A stretch of DNA of 64,000 nt from JAAYYY01 sp964579295 (GCA_964579295.1 CAZOGK010000010.1:49710-113709); one strand, 5' to 3'. Positions 15,436 to 24,201 are shown, counted from the stretch's first letter. Numbers and translations: made by a program. The notes: generated by a model not told the origin, from the letters alone.

Positions 15436-17100
15436 TCACTCGCCGCCCTGTACCGACAAGCCCGCCTGCTGACCCGGCCACTCGACCTTGAGCAGCTCCG
15501 GCGCCACGACGACCAGCCGCTGCTCGCGCCAGGAAAACTGTTCGCCTCTCTCCAGGCCAGCCATCGCCTTTTGCCAGGCGCAGACCAGATTCTCACTCAT
15601 TGCCGAAGTCGCCAGTGCCTGCAGCCAGCCTCCCACGCGGCACCACTGGTTGGCGTGCACATAGTCCGGCCGGGTAGCCGCAAAATAAGCCGCAAAGTCG
15701 GGGACGCCCTGCTCCTGGTCGAAATAGGGCAGCACCTCGGCTGAGGTCCGGCCGTCCAGGCTGATCAGCTCCACCCGCTCGTCTAGAAAGTAGCGGAGCT
15801 GCACTTCAGTCAGGGCGAATCGCACCGGCGTGCTGCTGGCGCCGATCGCCGCCAGAAAGGAGTCCGTGGCCTGCGCCCGCTGCCCCGGCGCGCGCGCTGC
15901 ATCCAGCAGGTTGAAACTGAAGTAGTTCAGGTTGGCTGGCCCATAGAAGATGTTCAGCACCGGGCCGGATTCAAAACGGCCCGCCACGACGCGCCGGAAA
16001 TAGTCGAGGCTGCTGCTTGCCAGCAGCAACAGGGCGGCGCCGCCCAGCAGTACGGCAGCGAGCCGCGGCCGCGAGGCTCGCACTGCTCTTTGCAGTCGTA
16101 CAAGCCCGCTGACGCCGGTCAGAAAGAGAAAGGGAAAGAGGGGCAAAAAATAGCGGCCAAAGGATTCGCCGCCGACGACAAAAGTGTAAAACCCCACGCC
16201 CAACACGACCAGCAATAGCGCCGTCGCCCCCTGATGACGTGTGCGGACCGACCAGCTTGCCCCTTCTCGCAACGCTGTCAGGCCAAACCAGCCGGCGCCG
16301 ACCAGCAGCGGCAGGAAAGCCGTAGCCAGGCTGATAGCCGTCTTGGGATGCGCGTAGATAACGCCCGGCCACAGCGCCAGCGCTCCCTGCCGCCCCGTAT
16401 AGAGCCGTGACAGCGATGAGTCGGTCACGAGCTGCCCGGTCAGCGCCCACTGGTAGCCGTACCAGGGGACGGCAACAAGCAGAGCGACGGCGCCCATAAG
16501 CAGCAACTGGCGTGCCGACCAGCGCCGCGCCGCCCAGAGCGACGTGGCGATCACCGCCAGGCCAAAAAGCGCCCCGTCGGGACGCGTAATCACCATCCAA
16601 CCCCAGAGCGCGCCCACCAGGAGCGCCCGCCGTCTCGTGCGCGGCCCGCTCAGAACCAGGCTAAAGAGGAGCAGGAGCTGGAAGGCCACGAGTACGTTCT
16701 CCAACCCACCCAACGCATTGGCGACAATGGTCGTGTGCGCCAGCCAGAGGCCGCCAACGGCCCACACTCCTGCTCGCGGCAGATCCCAATCGCGCCGGGC
16801 CATCGTCATCGCCAGCAGGCCCGTGGCAGTCCATAGGCCGATGACAGTGGCCTTTAACAAGAAGGCACTGCCCCCGCCCGCCAGCTGCCAGTAGGCCGCC
16901 AGCAGCATCGTCCAGAAGGGACTGGTCGAGGCGACCACGATCTCGCCGCCCGGCTCATAACGGAACGGCTCGCCCAGGGCAAAGCGCTCGGCAATAGCCA
17001 GATGTACCAGCGCGTCGCCCGCCAGGTGCCAGACGAAGGGAAAGGCCACCACAGCGGCCAGAAGCACGATTGCCGCCGGGAGGAGGGTCGTCTTCCGCAT
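15436..17100 (-). CDS. GT-C-type membrane glycosyltransferase-like protein
   Basis: The 554-residue protein has about ten hydrophobic segments. An N-terminal extracytoplasmic loop holds HLAGDALVHLAIAERFALG (residues 25-43); the Asp in that loop fits the acidic residue of dolichol- or polyprenol-dependent GT-C enzymes. The C-terminal 190 residues are a soluble external domain (TEVQLRYFLDERVELISLDG). It probably transfers a sugar from a lipid carrier outside the membrane. Donor and acceptor are unknown. The ATG lies seven bases from a TAGACT box, suggesting a leaderless mRNA. Confidence 0.7.
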   Translation of the reverse strand: MRKTTLLPAAIVLLAAVVAFPFVWHLAGDALVHLAIAERFALGEPFRYEPGGEIVVASTSPFWTMLLAAYWQLAGGGSAFLLKATVIGLWTATGLLAMTMARRDWDLPRAGVWAVGGLWLAHTTIVANALGGLENVLVAFQLLLLFSLVLSGPRTRRRALLVGALWGWMVITRPDGALFGLAVIATSLWAARRWSARQLLLMGAVALLVAVPWYGYQWALTGQLVTDSSLSRLYTGRQGALALWPGVIYAHPKTAISLATAFLPLLVGAGWFGLTALREGASWSVRTRHQGATALLLVVLGVGFYTFVVGGESFGRYFLPLFPFLFLTGVSGLVRLQRAVRASRPRLAAVLLGGAALLLLASSSLDYFRRVVAGRFESGPVLNIFYGPANLNYFSFNLLDAARAPGQRAQATDSFLAAIGASSTPVRFALTEVQLRYFLDERVELISLDGRTSAEVLPYFDQEQGVPDFAAYFAATRPDYVHANQWCRVGGWLQALATSAMSENLVCAWQKAMAGLERGEQFSWREQRLVVVAPELLKVEWPGQQAGLSVQGGE

Positions 17101-17107
17101 GGATTAC

Positions 17108-17113
17108 AGTCTA
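17108..17113 (-). promoter_or_regulatory. -10 box (TAGACT) of the GT-C gene, leaderless type
   Basis: On the minus strand TAGACT ends seven bases before the ATG at 17100, with no Shine-Dalgarno sequence. It faces the divergent promoter at 17161. Confidence 0.5.
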
Positions 17114-17160
17114 GCGCTCTTGGCGGCTCCTGCCCACTGGCCCGCGGCGGCCGGCCCAGG

Positions 17161-17166
17161 TAAAAT
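17161..17166 (+). promoter_or_regulatory. -10 box (TAAAAT) of the GyrA-pinwheel gene, leaderless type
   Basis: TAAAAT ends eight bases before the ATG at 17175 and there is no Shine-Dalgarno sequence between them. The -35 position is not convincing. Confidence 0.5.
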
Positions 17167-17174
17167 CGGCCGCG

Positions 17175-18218
17175 ATGACAGCAGATAGCCACTCGCAGCG
17201 CCCCGTGGACCGTCCCGACCTGACCGGCCTTCCCCCAGAGATCATTGCCTACATCGACTATCTGGAAGCGCAGCTGCCCTCACAACCGCGGGCGGCCACG
17301 AACGAAAGCGCCGAGCCCTCGGAAGCGGCGACCACGGTCCAGCTCATCACCATCAGCCGCGGCGGCCAGGCCAAGCGGACGCCGCGCCATCTCTACGGGC
17401 GGCAGCGGCGGGGCGGTATGGGCGTCTTCGACCTGGATGTCGCCGAGGACGATGCGCCCGTTTCGCTCAGCCTGGCCGACCGCGACGAGCGGCTGCTGCT
17501 CTTCAGTGACGAAGGGCGCTGCTTTCGCCTGGAGGTGCGTGACATTGAAGAGGGGCCGGTGCGTGGCCGCGGCGCGTCGCTGCGGCGACTCCTGCCGCTG
17601 CGTGACGGCGAGCGCATCGTGGCGGCGCTGCCGGCCAGCGGCGGCGCCTACGTCATCCTTGCCAGCGAGCGGGGCTGGGTGCGGCGCGTGCGCAGCAGCT
17701 TCTTCGCCGGGACGCTCGTTCCCGGCACCGTCTTCCACGAGGTCACCCAGGGCGGGCAGCTGGCCGCCGCCTGCTGGTCGCCCGGCGACGCCGATCTCTT
17801 CATCGTCACGCGGCAGGGGATGGCTATCCGCTTTTCCGAGACGCAGGTCTCCGGTCGCACCGGCGCGCTCGGCCTGCGGGTGGCTCCCGGCGATGCCGTA
17901 GTTGGGGCGACGCCGGTCTATGAGACGAGCGGCGCCTTCATTGCCGACGCCGCCGGGCAGGGCGCTATTCGCCTCATGTCCGGCTTCCGGCCCAACAAGA
18001 GCCCGGGAGCCGGCGGCAAGCAGGCGATGAAATCTGACGAAGTAATCGGCGCCGTCGCCGTCGCGCCGGAGGACGATCTTTTCCTCATTTCGCGTCTGGG
18101 CAAAATCATCCGTTTCAGCGCCGCCGATATCCCGGCCAAGGAAAGCGCGGTGCAGGGCGTCAACTGCATGTCGCTGCGCGCCGACGCCACCACTGCTCTT
18201 GCCGTCGCCCGCGTCTGA
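17175..18218 (+). CDS. Free-standing DNA gyrase A C-terminal beta-pinwheel protein
   Basis: The 347-residue protein lacks the GyrA breakage-reunion domain and the catalytic tyrosine. After a 50-residue lead (LPPEIIAYIDYLEAQ) it consists of pinwheel blades with repeats such as ERLLLFSDEGRCFRL, DLFIVTRQGMAIRF and DLFLISRLGKIIRF. QRRGGMG at 77-83 is a near-perfect GyrA box, with Met in place of the usual last basic residue. It probably binds or wraps DNA. It overlaps the uracil-DNA glycosylase gene by 20 bases, so the two are co-expressed. It may modulate gyrase, guide repair, or be a divergent paralogue. Confidence 0.85.
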   Translation: MTADSHSQRPVDRPDLTGLPPEIIAYIDYLEAQLPSQPRAATNESAEPSEAATTVQLITISRGGQAKRTPRHLYGRQRRGGMGVFDLDVAEDDAPVSLSLADRDERLLLFSDEGRCFRLEVRDIEEGPVRGRGASLRRLLPLRDGERIVAALPASGGAYVILASERGWVRRVRSSFFAGTLVPGTVFHEVTQGGQLAAACWSPGDADLFIVTRQGMAIRFSETQVSGRTGALGLRVAPGDAVVGATPVYETSGAFIADAAGQGAIRLMSGFRPNKSPGAGGKQAMKSDEVIGAVAVAPEDDLFLISRLGKIIRFSAADIPAKESAVQGVNCMSLRADATTALAVARV

Positions 18219-18903
18219 TTTTGCCGAGCTGGGGGCGCACCAGGCGCGGCTGCGCGCCTGCCGCCTCTGCGCCGACGCCGGATACGCGGTGGGCTCGGCG
18301 CCGATTGTCAGCGGTCCGCCGGGCGCGCAGGTCATGCTCATCGGCCAGGCGCCCGGCCGCACGGAAGCAGCCACCGGCCGGCCGTTCCAGGGGCCGAGCG
18401 GGCGCCGCCTCTTCCGCTGGCTGGCCGCCGCCGGCTGGGAAGAGGACGCCTTCCGCCGGCGCCACCATTTTGCCGCCGTAACGCGCTGCTATCCCGGTCC
18501 GCACCCGTCCGGGCGCGGCGACCGCGTGCCGTCTCCGGCAGAACAGGCGCTCTGCCGACCCAATCTCGAAGCCGAAATCCGCCTCGTGAAGCCGCGGCTC
18601 ATCATCACACTGGGCGGCCTGGCGCTGCGCCTTTTCTATCCAGCGTCTACCCGCCTGGGCGACGTGGTGGGAACTGCTGCCTATTTCCCTCCTGCGGCGC
18701 TCCACCTCCCGGCTGCCCTTGACATTGGTCGGGCCACGCAGCAGCGCCAGTTCGACCCGGGCCTTGATCCGGCGGGTCGCTGGCTGGTTCCGCTGCCGCA
18801 CCCTTCCGGGGCCAGCCTCTGGCATAACCAGCGCCAGAACCAGGAGCGTATCTCCGAGGCGCTGGCCATTCTCGCGGCTATTCGCAGTCACTTCGATCTG
18901 TAG
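18199..18903 (+). CDS. Uracil-DNA glycosylase, family 4-like (Fe-S)
   Basis: The enzyme removes uracil from DNA at the start of base-excision repair. At 234 residues, it has CRLC near residue 21, the active-site region IGQAPGRTEAATGRPFQGPSG near 48-70 and the late motif LPHPSG near 200. Four cysteines (CRLC, TRCYPG and QALC) are spaced as in the Fe-S families. The DNA-binding loop has a long insertion between the two halves. The start is a TTG inside the upstream gene; it is uncertain, since no Shine-Dalgarno sequence is visible. Confidence 0.85.
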   Translation: MPSPASDFAELGAHQARLRACRLCADAGYAVGSAPIVSGPPGAQVMLIGQAPGRTEAATGRPFQGPSGRRLFRWLAAAGWEEDAFRRRHHFAAVTRCYPGPHPSGRGDRVPSPAEQALCRPNLEAEIRLVKPRLIITLGGLALRLFYPASTRLGDVVGTAAYFPPAALHLPAALDIGRATQQRQFDPGLDPAGRWLVPLPHPSGASLWHNQRQNQERISEALAILAAIRSHFDL

Positions 18904-18942
18904 TCGATTTCCTTACTTGCCTGGGCGCTTGCTGAGCGTAGG

Positions 18943-18970
18943 TGTACAGGCGCGCGACCTTTGCTATAGT
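18943..18970 (+). promoter_or_regulatory. Extended -10 promoter of the CAP/LysM gene
   Basis: TGTACA (18943-18948) and TATAGT (18965-18970) are 16 bases apart, with TGC just before the -10. The box ends eight bases before the ATG at 18979, so the transcript is probably leaderless. Confidence 0.55.
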
Positions 18971-18978
18971 TGGGTTTT

Positions 18979-20322
18979 ATGAACTGCCTGCGTCCCCGCT
19001 ACCTGCTGGGGTTTCTCCTGCTAGGCATTGTTGCTCTCGTTCCGGCCGTTGCTGCCGCGCCCGCCCGCCAGAGCGCGCCGGCCGTCGAGATCCTCAGTCT
19101 GGTCAACCAGCTCCGCGCCGAGCATGGTCTGCCCCCCTACCAGTTCAACGGCACACTGGCGATTGCCGCGCAGAACCACGCCAACTGGATGGCCAGCACC
19201 GTCACCTACTCGCACACCCAAGGAGATGGCTCCACGCCTCAAACGCGGGCCAACGCGGCCGGCTACAACGGCTCTGTCACTGAAATTATTGTCGGCGGCA
19301 GCAACATGACCCCGGCGCAGGGCCTCATCTGGTGGCGCAATAGCTCGCTGCACTACTCCAACATGGTCTCCAGCCGCTACAGCGAGGCCGGCGCCGCTTT
19401 TGCCACCAACGGCAACCAGAATATGTACGTCATCGTCATCGGGCGGCCCGCCAACAGCCCCCTGCCCGCGGCCGCCAGCGCCGCCGAGCCGTTGCCGGGC
19501 GCGATTATGGTCACGCCAATGCGCCTGGCCGAGCCCCGTGAGGACGGCTCCATTGTGCACACCGTTGCCGCAGGGCAGGCGCTGTGGCAGATAGCCGCAC
19601 ACTACGAAGTGGAGCTGGGCCACATCCTGCTCATCAACAGCATCGACGAAGACCACGTCATCCAGCCCGGCGACGAGCTTTACATACGCCTGGCCGAGGG
19701 CCAGCCGCCGCCGCCATCGCCGACGCCGCCGCTGAGCCACACGGTGCGCCAAGGCGAGAATCCGTGGATGATTGCCGTGCGCTACGACGTCGAGCTGAAC
19801 ACCATTTTCTATCTCAACGGCTACGACGAAAGCGTGATGCTCCATCCGGGGGACGAGGTGCGGGTGCGGCTGGCGCCAGGCGAAGAGCCGCCGCCGACGC
19901 CGACCCCGCGGCTGCATCACATCGTGCGCGACGGCGAGACGCTGTGGACGGTCGCGGCGCTCAATAACCTGACCCTGGACGAGCTATTGGCGCTGAACAG
20001 TATCGACGCCGGCGCCATGATTCACGTCGGCGATCAGCTGCTCATCCGCCCGCTGCCCACGCCCACGGAGACGGCGACCCCCACGGCAGCGCCGGCCACC
20101 GGTACAGCCATACCGCAAGAAGCTACACCGACGGCGCTCGTGGAAACGGCCATGTTAGCCATGGCCGCCAGTACGGCGACGCCCGCCCCCACGGCCACGG
20201 CGACGCCCGCGGCGACGCCCGCTGCCGAAGTGGGCGCCAGCTCCATCCTTGCCGGCCCCGTCGTCTTCACTCTCCTCATCCTGGGCGGCGCCGCCTGGCT
20301 CTTCTCCCGCGGCCGCATTTAG
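18979..20322 (+). CDS. Surface-anchored CAP-domain protein with three LysM domains
   Basis: The 447-residue protein has a signal peptide (to about 26, AVAAAPA). A CAP domain follows at residues 35-155 (LVNQLRAEHGLPP, NHANWMAS, YSEAGAAF). Then come three LysM repeats, each opening like HTVAAGQALW, HTVRQGENPW or HIVRDGETLW. A Thr/Pro/Ala linker leads to one C-terminal helix ending FSRGRI. LysM repeats bind peptidoglycan, so it probably sits on the outer face of the membrane. The CAP role is unknown. The ATG at 18979 is chosen from the promoter spacing. Confidence 0.85.
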   Translation: MNCLRPRYLLGFLLLGIVALVPAVAAAPARQSAPAVEILSLVNQLRAEHGLPPYQFNGTLAIAAQNHANWMASTVTYSHTQGDGSTPQTRANAAGYNGSVTEIIVGGSNMTPAQGLIWWRNSSLHYSNMVSSRYSEAGAAFATNGNQNMYVIVIGRPANSPLPAAASAAEPLPGAIMVTPMRLAEPREDGSIVHTVAAGQALWQIAAHYEVELGHILLINSIDEDHVIQPGDELYIRLAEGQPPPPSPTPPLSHTVRQGENPWMIAVRYDVELNTIFYLNGYDESVMLHPGDEVRVRLAPGEEPPPTPTPRLHHIVRDGETLWTVAALNNLTLDELLALNSIDAGAMIHVGDQLLIRPLPTPTETATPTAAPATGTAIPQEATPTALVETAMLAMAASTATPAPTATATPAATPAAEVGASSILAGPVVFTLLILGGAAWLFSRGRI

Positions 20323-20348
20323 CCCACGCACTGCCTGCCAACAAAAAA

Positions 20349-20381
20349 GAGGCCGCTGGCATGACGCCGGCGGCCTCTCTT
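20349..20381. terminator. Bidirectional terminator between the CAP/LysM gene and lon
   Basis: A 12-bp stem (20349-20360 with 20366-20377, one G-T pair) has an ATGAC loop. An A-run lies on the left and TCTTT on the right, so it serves both convergent genes. Confidence 0.85.
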
Positions 20382-20406
20382 TAGCTATCCGTTTGTTATG
20401 GGCGGC

Positions 20407-22821
20407 TTACTGTCCGCCAACGCGCACCGGCTGGTCGCCGGGTCGCCCGTTGGTAGAGGGAATGATGACCCGCATCTTTCCCTCACCGCCCTCTTCGCTC
20501 AGCGACACCGGCGACGCGGTCGATTCCAACAGCGCCAGCTCCAGCACCTCTTCGAGGCGGCTAACCGCTACCAGGTTCAGCTCTTCGCGTACCTGCTCCG
20601 GTAGCTCGGGCAAATCTTTAGCGTTGTCCCTGGGCAGCAGCACCGTCTTGATGCCGGCCCGGTGGGCAGCAATCGCCTTCGACTTGAGCCCACCGATGGC
20701 GAGCACCTTGCCACGCAGCGTCACTTCGCCGGTCATCGCCAGGTCGCGCCGCACCGGACGTTGGGTGAAGGCCGAGATGATGGCGGTCGCCAGAGCAATG
20801 CCAGCGCTGGGACCATCCTTCGGCTGGGCGCCGGCCGGGACGTGGATATGGATGTTTACCTGGTCGAATACGGCCGGTTCCAGCCCCAGGCTGCGCGCGT
20901 GCGAGCGAGCATAGGTCAGTGCTGCCTGCGCCGACTCTTGCATCACGTCACCCAGCGAGCCGGTCAGCGTGACCTTGCCGTTGCCTTCGCTCAGGCCGAC
21001 TTCAATCGCCAGGATGTCGCCGCCGAACTCACTCACAGCCAGCCCAGTCGCCACGCCGATCTCGTCCTTCTCCTCGGCCAGGCTGTGTGTGAACTTTTCC
21101 GGCCCGAGGAAGCCTTCCACGTCCTCGTCGCCAACGGTGAACGGCCCTTCCTCGCCGCCGGCCACTTTCACGGCCAGCTTCCGTACCACAGCGCCGATGT
21201 TGCGCTCGAGCTGGCGCACACCCGCCTCGCGGGTGTAGTTACGCGCCAGCTTGCGCAGCGCCGCTTCCGTGAAGTCAACCTCGCTGTCGGCGATGCCATG
21301 CCCGGCCAGCTGCTTCTTCAGAAGGTAACCTCGGGCAATAGCCACCTTCTCGTCTTCGATGTAGCCGGGCATATTGATCGATTCCATGCGGTCTAGCAGC
21401 GGCGCCGGAATCGTACTCAGCGTGTTCGAGGTGGTGATGAAGATGACCTGGCTCAGATCAAACGGAACCTCAAGGTAGTGATCGGTAAAGCTGTGGTTCT
21501 GCTCAGGATCAAGCACCTCCAGCAGGGCGGCACTCGGATCGCCGCGCCAGTCGGCGCCCACCTTGTCGATCTCGTCCAGCACAATCACCGGGTTGCGCGT
21601 CTTTACATCGCGCAGCGCCCGGATGATCCGCCCCGGAATCGCACCGATGTAGGTGCGCCTGTGGCCGCGAATCTCCGCTTCGTCGCGCACGCCGCCCAGG
21701 CTAATCCGGACCATCTCGCGGCCCATCGCCCGCGCCACGGAGGTAGCAATGGAGGTCTTGCCGACTCCCGGAGGGCCGTTCAGGTTGATAATCGCGCCCT
21801 TCATCTGGTTGCCGGCCAGCTTGCGCACGGCCACGTACTCCACGATACGGTCCTTGACGTCGTCCAGACCGTAATGGTCTTCGTCCAGAACCTCGCGCAC
21901 GTGGGCGATGTCCAGGTTGTCCTCCGTCTCCGCCGTCCACGGCAGCTCCAGCAGCCATTCGAGGTAGGTGCGGATGACGCTGGCCTCAGGGGATTGGCTA
22001 CTCTGCTGTTCCAGCCGCTTCAGCTCGTCGAGCGCCCGCTTCTCCACTTCCTCCGGCATGCCTGCCTCGGAAATGCGCTGGCGCATGTCGCCGCCGGCAG
22101 TATCGTCATCTTCGCCGAGCTCCTTGCGGATAGCCTTCATCTGCTCGCGCAGCATAAACTCGCGCTGCGCCTTCTCGGCGCCTTCACGGGCTTCTTCCTG
22201 AATCTTGGTGCGTACCTCGGCAATGCGCAGCTCGCGCTCCAGGAAGTCGCGCACCATGTGCAGGCGCTGAGCGCCATCCGTAGTCACCAGCAGCTCAAGC
22301 TCCAGGTCGAAAGGCAGATTGAGCAGCCCGGCGGCATAGTCGGCCAGCTCGCCCGCGCCGGTCTGGTTGCGCAAGGCCATCATGACCTGCCGGTTCACCT
22401 CGCCGAGCATCTCGGCGTACTGCTCCAGGTAGGCGATTAGCTCCGCCGCCAGCGCTTCGTCGCGGCTCTCCTCGACGACCTCAACCTCACTATAGCCTGC
22501 CTTCAGGTAGGGCTGGGTCTCCGTTACGCCCTCAAAGTTGACGCGCCGGTGCAGCTCGACCAGCATCTGCACGCCAATATGCGGCGTGCGCATCACGTCG
22601 CGCACCGTCGCCAGCACGCCGACCGGCGCCAGGTCACGCGACTCCGGCTCCTCGACATCGGCGTCATATTGCACGAGAATCAAAATCTCGCCATCACCCT
22701 GCACGGCCGCCTGCGCCGCCGCCAGGGAGCGGGAACGCCCAATGGAGATAGTGGTCGTCATGCCGGGGAAGACCACACCGCCGCGCAGAGGAACAGCAGG
22801 AACTAAATGCTTTTCGGCCAT
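20407..22821 (-). CDS. lon: ATP-dependent protease Lon
   Basis: The AAA+ serine protease removes misfolded and regulatory proteins. The 804 residues match bacterial Lon. An N-terminal substrate-recognition domain and coiled coil are followed by Walker A GPPGVGKTS near 350 and GHRRTYIGAIPG. The catalytic dyad is Ser672 (PKDGPSAG) and Lys715 (second Lys of GLKSK), with the family spacing of 43. The C-terminal 25 residues are extra. AAGGAGAGG precedes the ATG. It is convergent with the CAP/LysM gene. Confidence 0.97.
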   Translation of the reverse strand: MAEKHLVPAVPLRGGVVFPGMTTTISIGRSRSLAAAQAAVQGDGEILILVQYDADVEEPESRDLAPVGVLATVRDVMRTPHIGVQMLVELHRRVNFEGVTETQPYLKAGYSEVEVVEESRDEALAAELIAYLEQYAEMLGEVNRQVMMALRNQTGAGELADYAAGLLNLPFDLELELLVTTDGAQRLHMVRDFLERELRIAEVRTKIQEEAREGAEKAQREFMLREQMKAIRKELGEDDDTAGGDMRQRISEAGMPEEVEKRALDELKRLEQQSSQSPEASVIRTYLEWLLELPWTAETEDNLDIAHVREVLDEDHYGLDDVKDRIVEYVAVRKLAGNQMKGAIINLNGPPGVGKTSIATSVARAMGREMVRISLGGVRDEAEIRGHRRTYIGAIPGRIIRALRDVKTRNPVIVLDEIDKVGADWRGDPSAALLEVLDPEQNHSFTDHYLEVPFDLSQVIFITTSNTLSTIPAPLLDRMESINMPGYIEDEKVAIARGYLLKKQLAGHGIADSEVDFTEAALRKLARNYTREAGVRQLERNIGAVVRKLAVKVAGGEEGPFTVGDEDVEGFLGPEKFTHSLAEEKDEIGVATGLAVSEFGGDILAIEVGLSEGNGKVTLTGSLGDVMQESAQAALTYARSHARSLGLEPAVFDQVNIHIHVPAGAQPKDGPSAGIALATAIISAFTQRPVRRDLAMTGEVTLRGKVLAIGGLKSKAIAAHRAGIKTVLLPRDNAKDLPELPEQVREELNLVAVSRLEEVLELALLESTASPVSLSEEGGEGKMRVIIPSTNGRPGDQPVRVGGQ

Positions 22822-22871
22822 AAAACCTCTCCTTAATTGCCGCGCCGTCCGTCCTGTCGCCAGACCATCAA

Positions 22872-22902
22872 TTTATATCAGCTAACATATCGTGGACGGC
22901 AA
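22872..22902 (-). promoter_or_regulatory. Probable lon promoter
   Basis: On the minus strand TATAAA (22877-22872) lies 19 bases from TTGCCG (22902-22897), with a second TTGCCG directly upstream (22908-22903). No CIRCE or HAIR heat-shock operator is visible. Nothing else is recognisable in 22903-22999. Confidence 0.4.
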
Positions 22903-22999
22903 CGGCAAACCGATCGCATCGTGCGATTACCCACCATTGTAGAGCGACGATGTAAGTGCTACGCTAACACCACATAGGAAAGTTGTAAGAACATCTTTG

Positions 23000-23389
23000 C
23001 TAATCGCTCCATACCATAACGGCCAGATAATCGCTGCTTCCGCTGAGGCGGCGGCCGAGGTCAAACAGCAGGTGGACGGCGTGGAAATAGGGCGGCATTT
23101 CGCGGCGGCGGCGCACCTCATGGAAGCCGTGGCGCTCGTAAAAGGGCGTCAGCGCCGAGCGGCATGTCAGCCAGAGCGGAGGGCCCGCTTCCCCCTGCAC
23201 ATGGCGCACCAGATGGCTGCCCAAGCCCCTGTCGCGCCAGCCGGGCGCAACGACCAGCGAGGCCAGTTCGCGCGCGTCGCCGTGCGGCTTCAGCTGGGTG
23301 CAGGCGACGACTGTGCCCGTTCCATCGACCGCCACTGTGAAGCGGCGCCAGTCGAGCCCCAGCGGGTTGAGGCGCGCGCCGGTCACCAT
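23000..23389 (-). CDS. GNAT-family acetyltransferase, 5' end uncertain
   Basis: The visible 129 residues cover the acetyl-CoA-binding part of a GNAT fold: LASLVVAPGWRDRGLGSHLV is the beta4/motif A region, and FYERHGFHEV is the usual end. The substrate is unknown. The open frame continues upstream of the ATG to about 23443 and encodes residues typical of a GNAT N-terminus (WRIRRAERADAALIRR). That stretch contains no ATG, GTG or TTG, only an ATA at 23443. Either a rare start is used or the 5' end is damaged. The extension overlaps the edge of the GerW-like gene. Confidence 0.7.
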   Translation of the reverse strand: MVTGARLNPLGLDWRRFTVAVDGTGTVVACTQLKPHGDARELASLVVAPGWRDRGLGSHLVRHVQGEAGPPLWLTCRSALTPFYERHGFHEVRRRREMPPYFHAVHLLFDLGRRLSGSSDYLAVMVWSD

Positions 23390-23444
23390 GCGCCGGATCA
23401 GCGCTGCATCCGCGCGCTCGGCCCGCCGGATGCGCCAGCCTATG

Positions 23445-23894
23445 CTATTCGTCGTGCGCGTTCCGGGTCATCTTTGCCAGCATAACGGCCATGCTGCCCA
23501 GCGCCGTGAACATGGCAATGGCAATCTTGGTCGGGTCCACAATCGGCTCAACGCGCACGCCGTTCGGGCCAATTTCAATGACGGCTACCGGCCGTCCGGC
23601 CGAGCCCCCGCCCCCGCCGCCGCCTCCCCCAAATCCCGCTCCCGAATCAGAGGCGACGCCGGCGTCTGCTGGCTGCTCGCCGGCCTGCGTCGGTCCTGCG
23701 CCGCCGGCCCCAGCGAAGCCAAATCCCAGACCAATAGTCACCTCGCGCGCCGTAATGGCCGTGTACTCGCCCTGGGTAACCGGGTCGCCAAAGACGACCT
23801 CGGGCTCGGCGACGACCAACAGACGCTCTAGCAGCTCCTTAGCCTCCCGCTGGTTGACGATCTTATCGGCGAAGAACTGCAGTTGTTCGGCCAT
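23445..23894 (-). CDS. GerW/YtfJ-family protein
   Basis: The 149-residue protein has the GerW-family core: FGDPVTQGEYTAI near residue 37 and TIGLGFGFAGAGG, then the late block GRPVAVIEIGPNGVRVEPIVD. A glycine tract (nine in a row) joins the halves. A hydrophobic stretch near the C-terminus (IAIAMFTALGSMAVML) could anchor it to the membrane. The family is named from spore germination, but also occurs in non-sporulating bacteria, where its role is unknown. It lies three bases after the 94-residue gene and is clearly in one operon with it. Confidence 0.75.
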   Translation of the reverse strand: MAEQLQFFADKIVNQREAKELLERLLVVAEPEVVFGDPVTQGEYTAITAREVTIGLGFGFAGAGGAGPTQAGEQPADAGVASDSGAGFGGGGGGGGGSAGRPVAVIEIGPNGVRVEPIVDPTKIAIAMFTALGSMAVMLAKMTRNAHDE

Positions 23895-23897
23895 ACG

Positions 23898-24182
23898 TTA
23901 TCTCTCCTTGAGTTTCCTGCGCGGCGCCAGGGCCGCAATGACAACGGAAAGGATCGAGGCCCCCGCCAATGCCCACAGCGCGATGCGTGTCACGTCGACG
24001 ATGGGATAGCGGGTTACGGTTCCGTCCTCGGCGACCAGCACGGCGACCGGCCGGTTCCAGACGAAGCCGCCCAGGGGCGTACTCACGGTTACTGCCTGAG
24101 CCACCGGTGTCAGCAACCGGCCCTGCACCTCCACGGGCGCGCCTTCTCTTGTCTCCCAACTGATCCATTTGCTTCGTTCCAT
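23898..24182 (-). CDS. Small predicted membrane protein paired with the GerW-like gene
   Basis: This 94-residue protein is not recognised. Its soluble N-terminal 65 residues (STPLGGFVWNRPVAVLVAED, then GTVTRYPIVDVTRIAL) lead into one hydrophobic helix (ALAGASILSVVIAAL) and a basic tail (PRRKLKER). The segment PIVDVTRIAL echoes PIVDPTKIAI of the GerW-like protein, just before the helix in both. The two may therefore share a fold and associate. The ATG is fixed by AAGGAGG four bases upstream; longer in-frame readings cross the palindrome at 24202. Confidence 0.65.
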   Translation of the reverse strand: MERSKWISWETREGAPVEVQGRLLTPVAQAVTVSTPLGGFVWNRPVAVLVAEDGTVTRYPIVDVTRIALWALAGASILSVVIAALAPRRKLKER

Positions 24183-24201
24183 ACCGCCTCCTTGCGCGGG
24201 G

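Noticed and set aside
22822..22999. Heat-shock operator upstream of lon
   Set aside because: Neither the CIRCE nor the HAIR inverted repeat is present on either strand.
23596..23632. C/G-rich tract as a possible structural or recombination site
   Set aside because: It encodes the glycine run of the GerW-like protein, a normal family feature.
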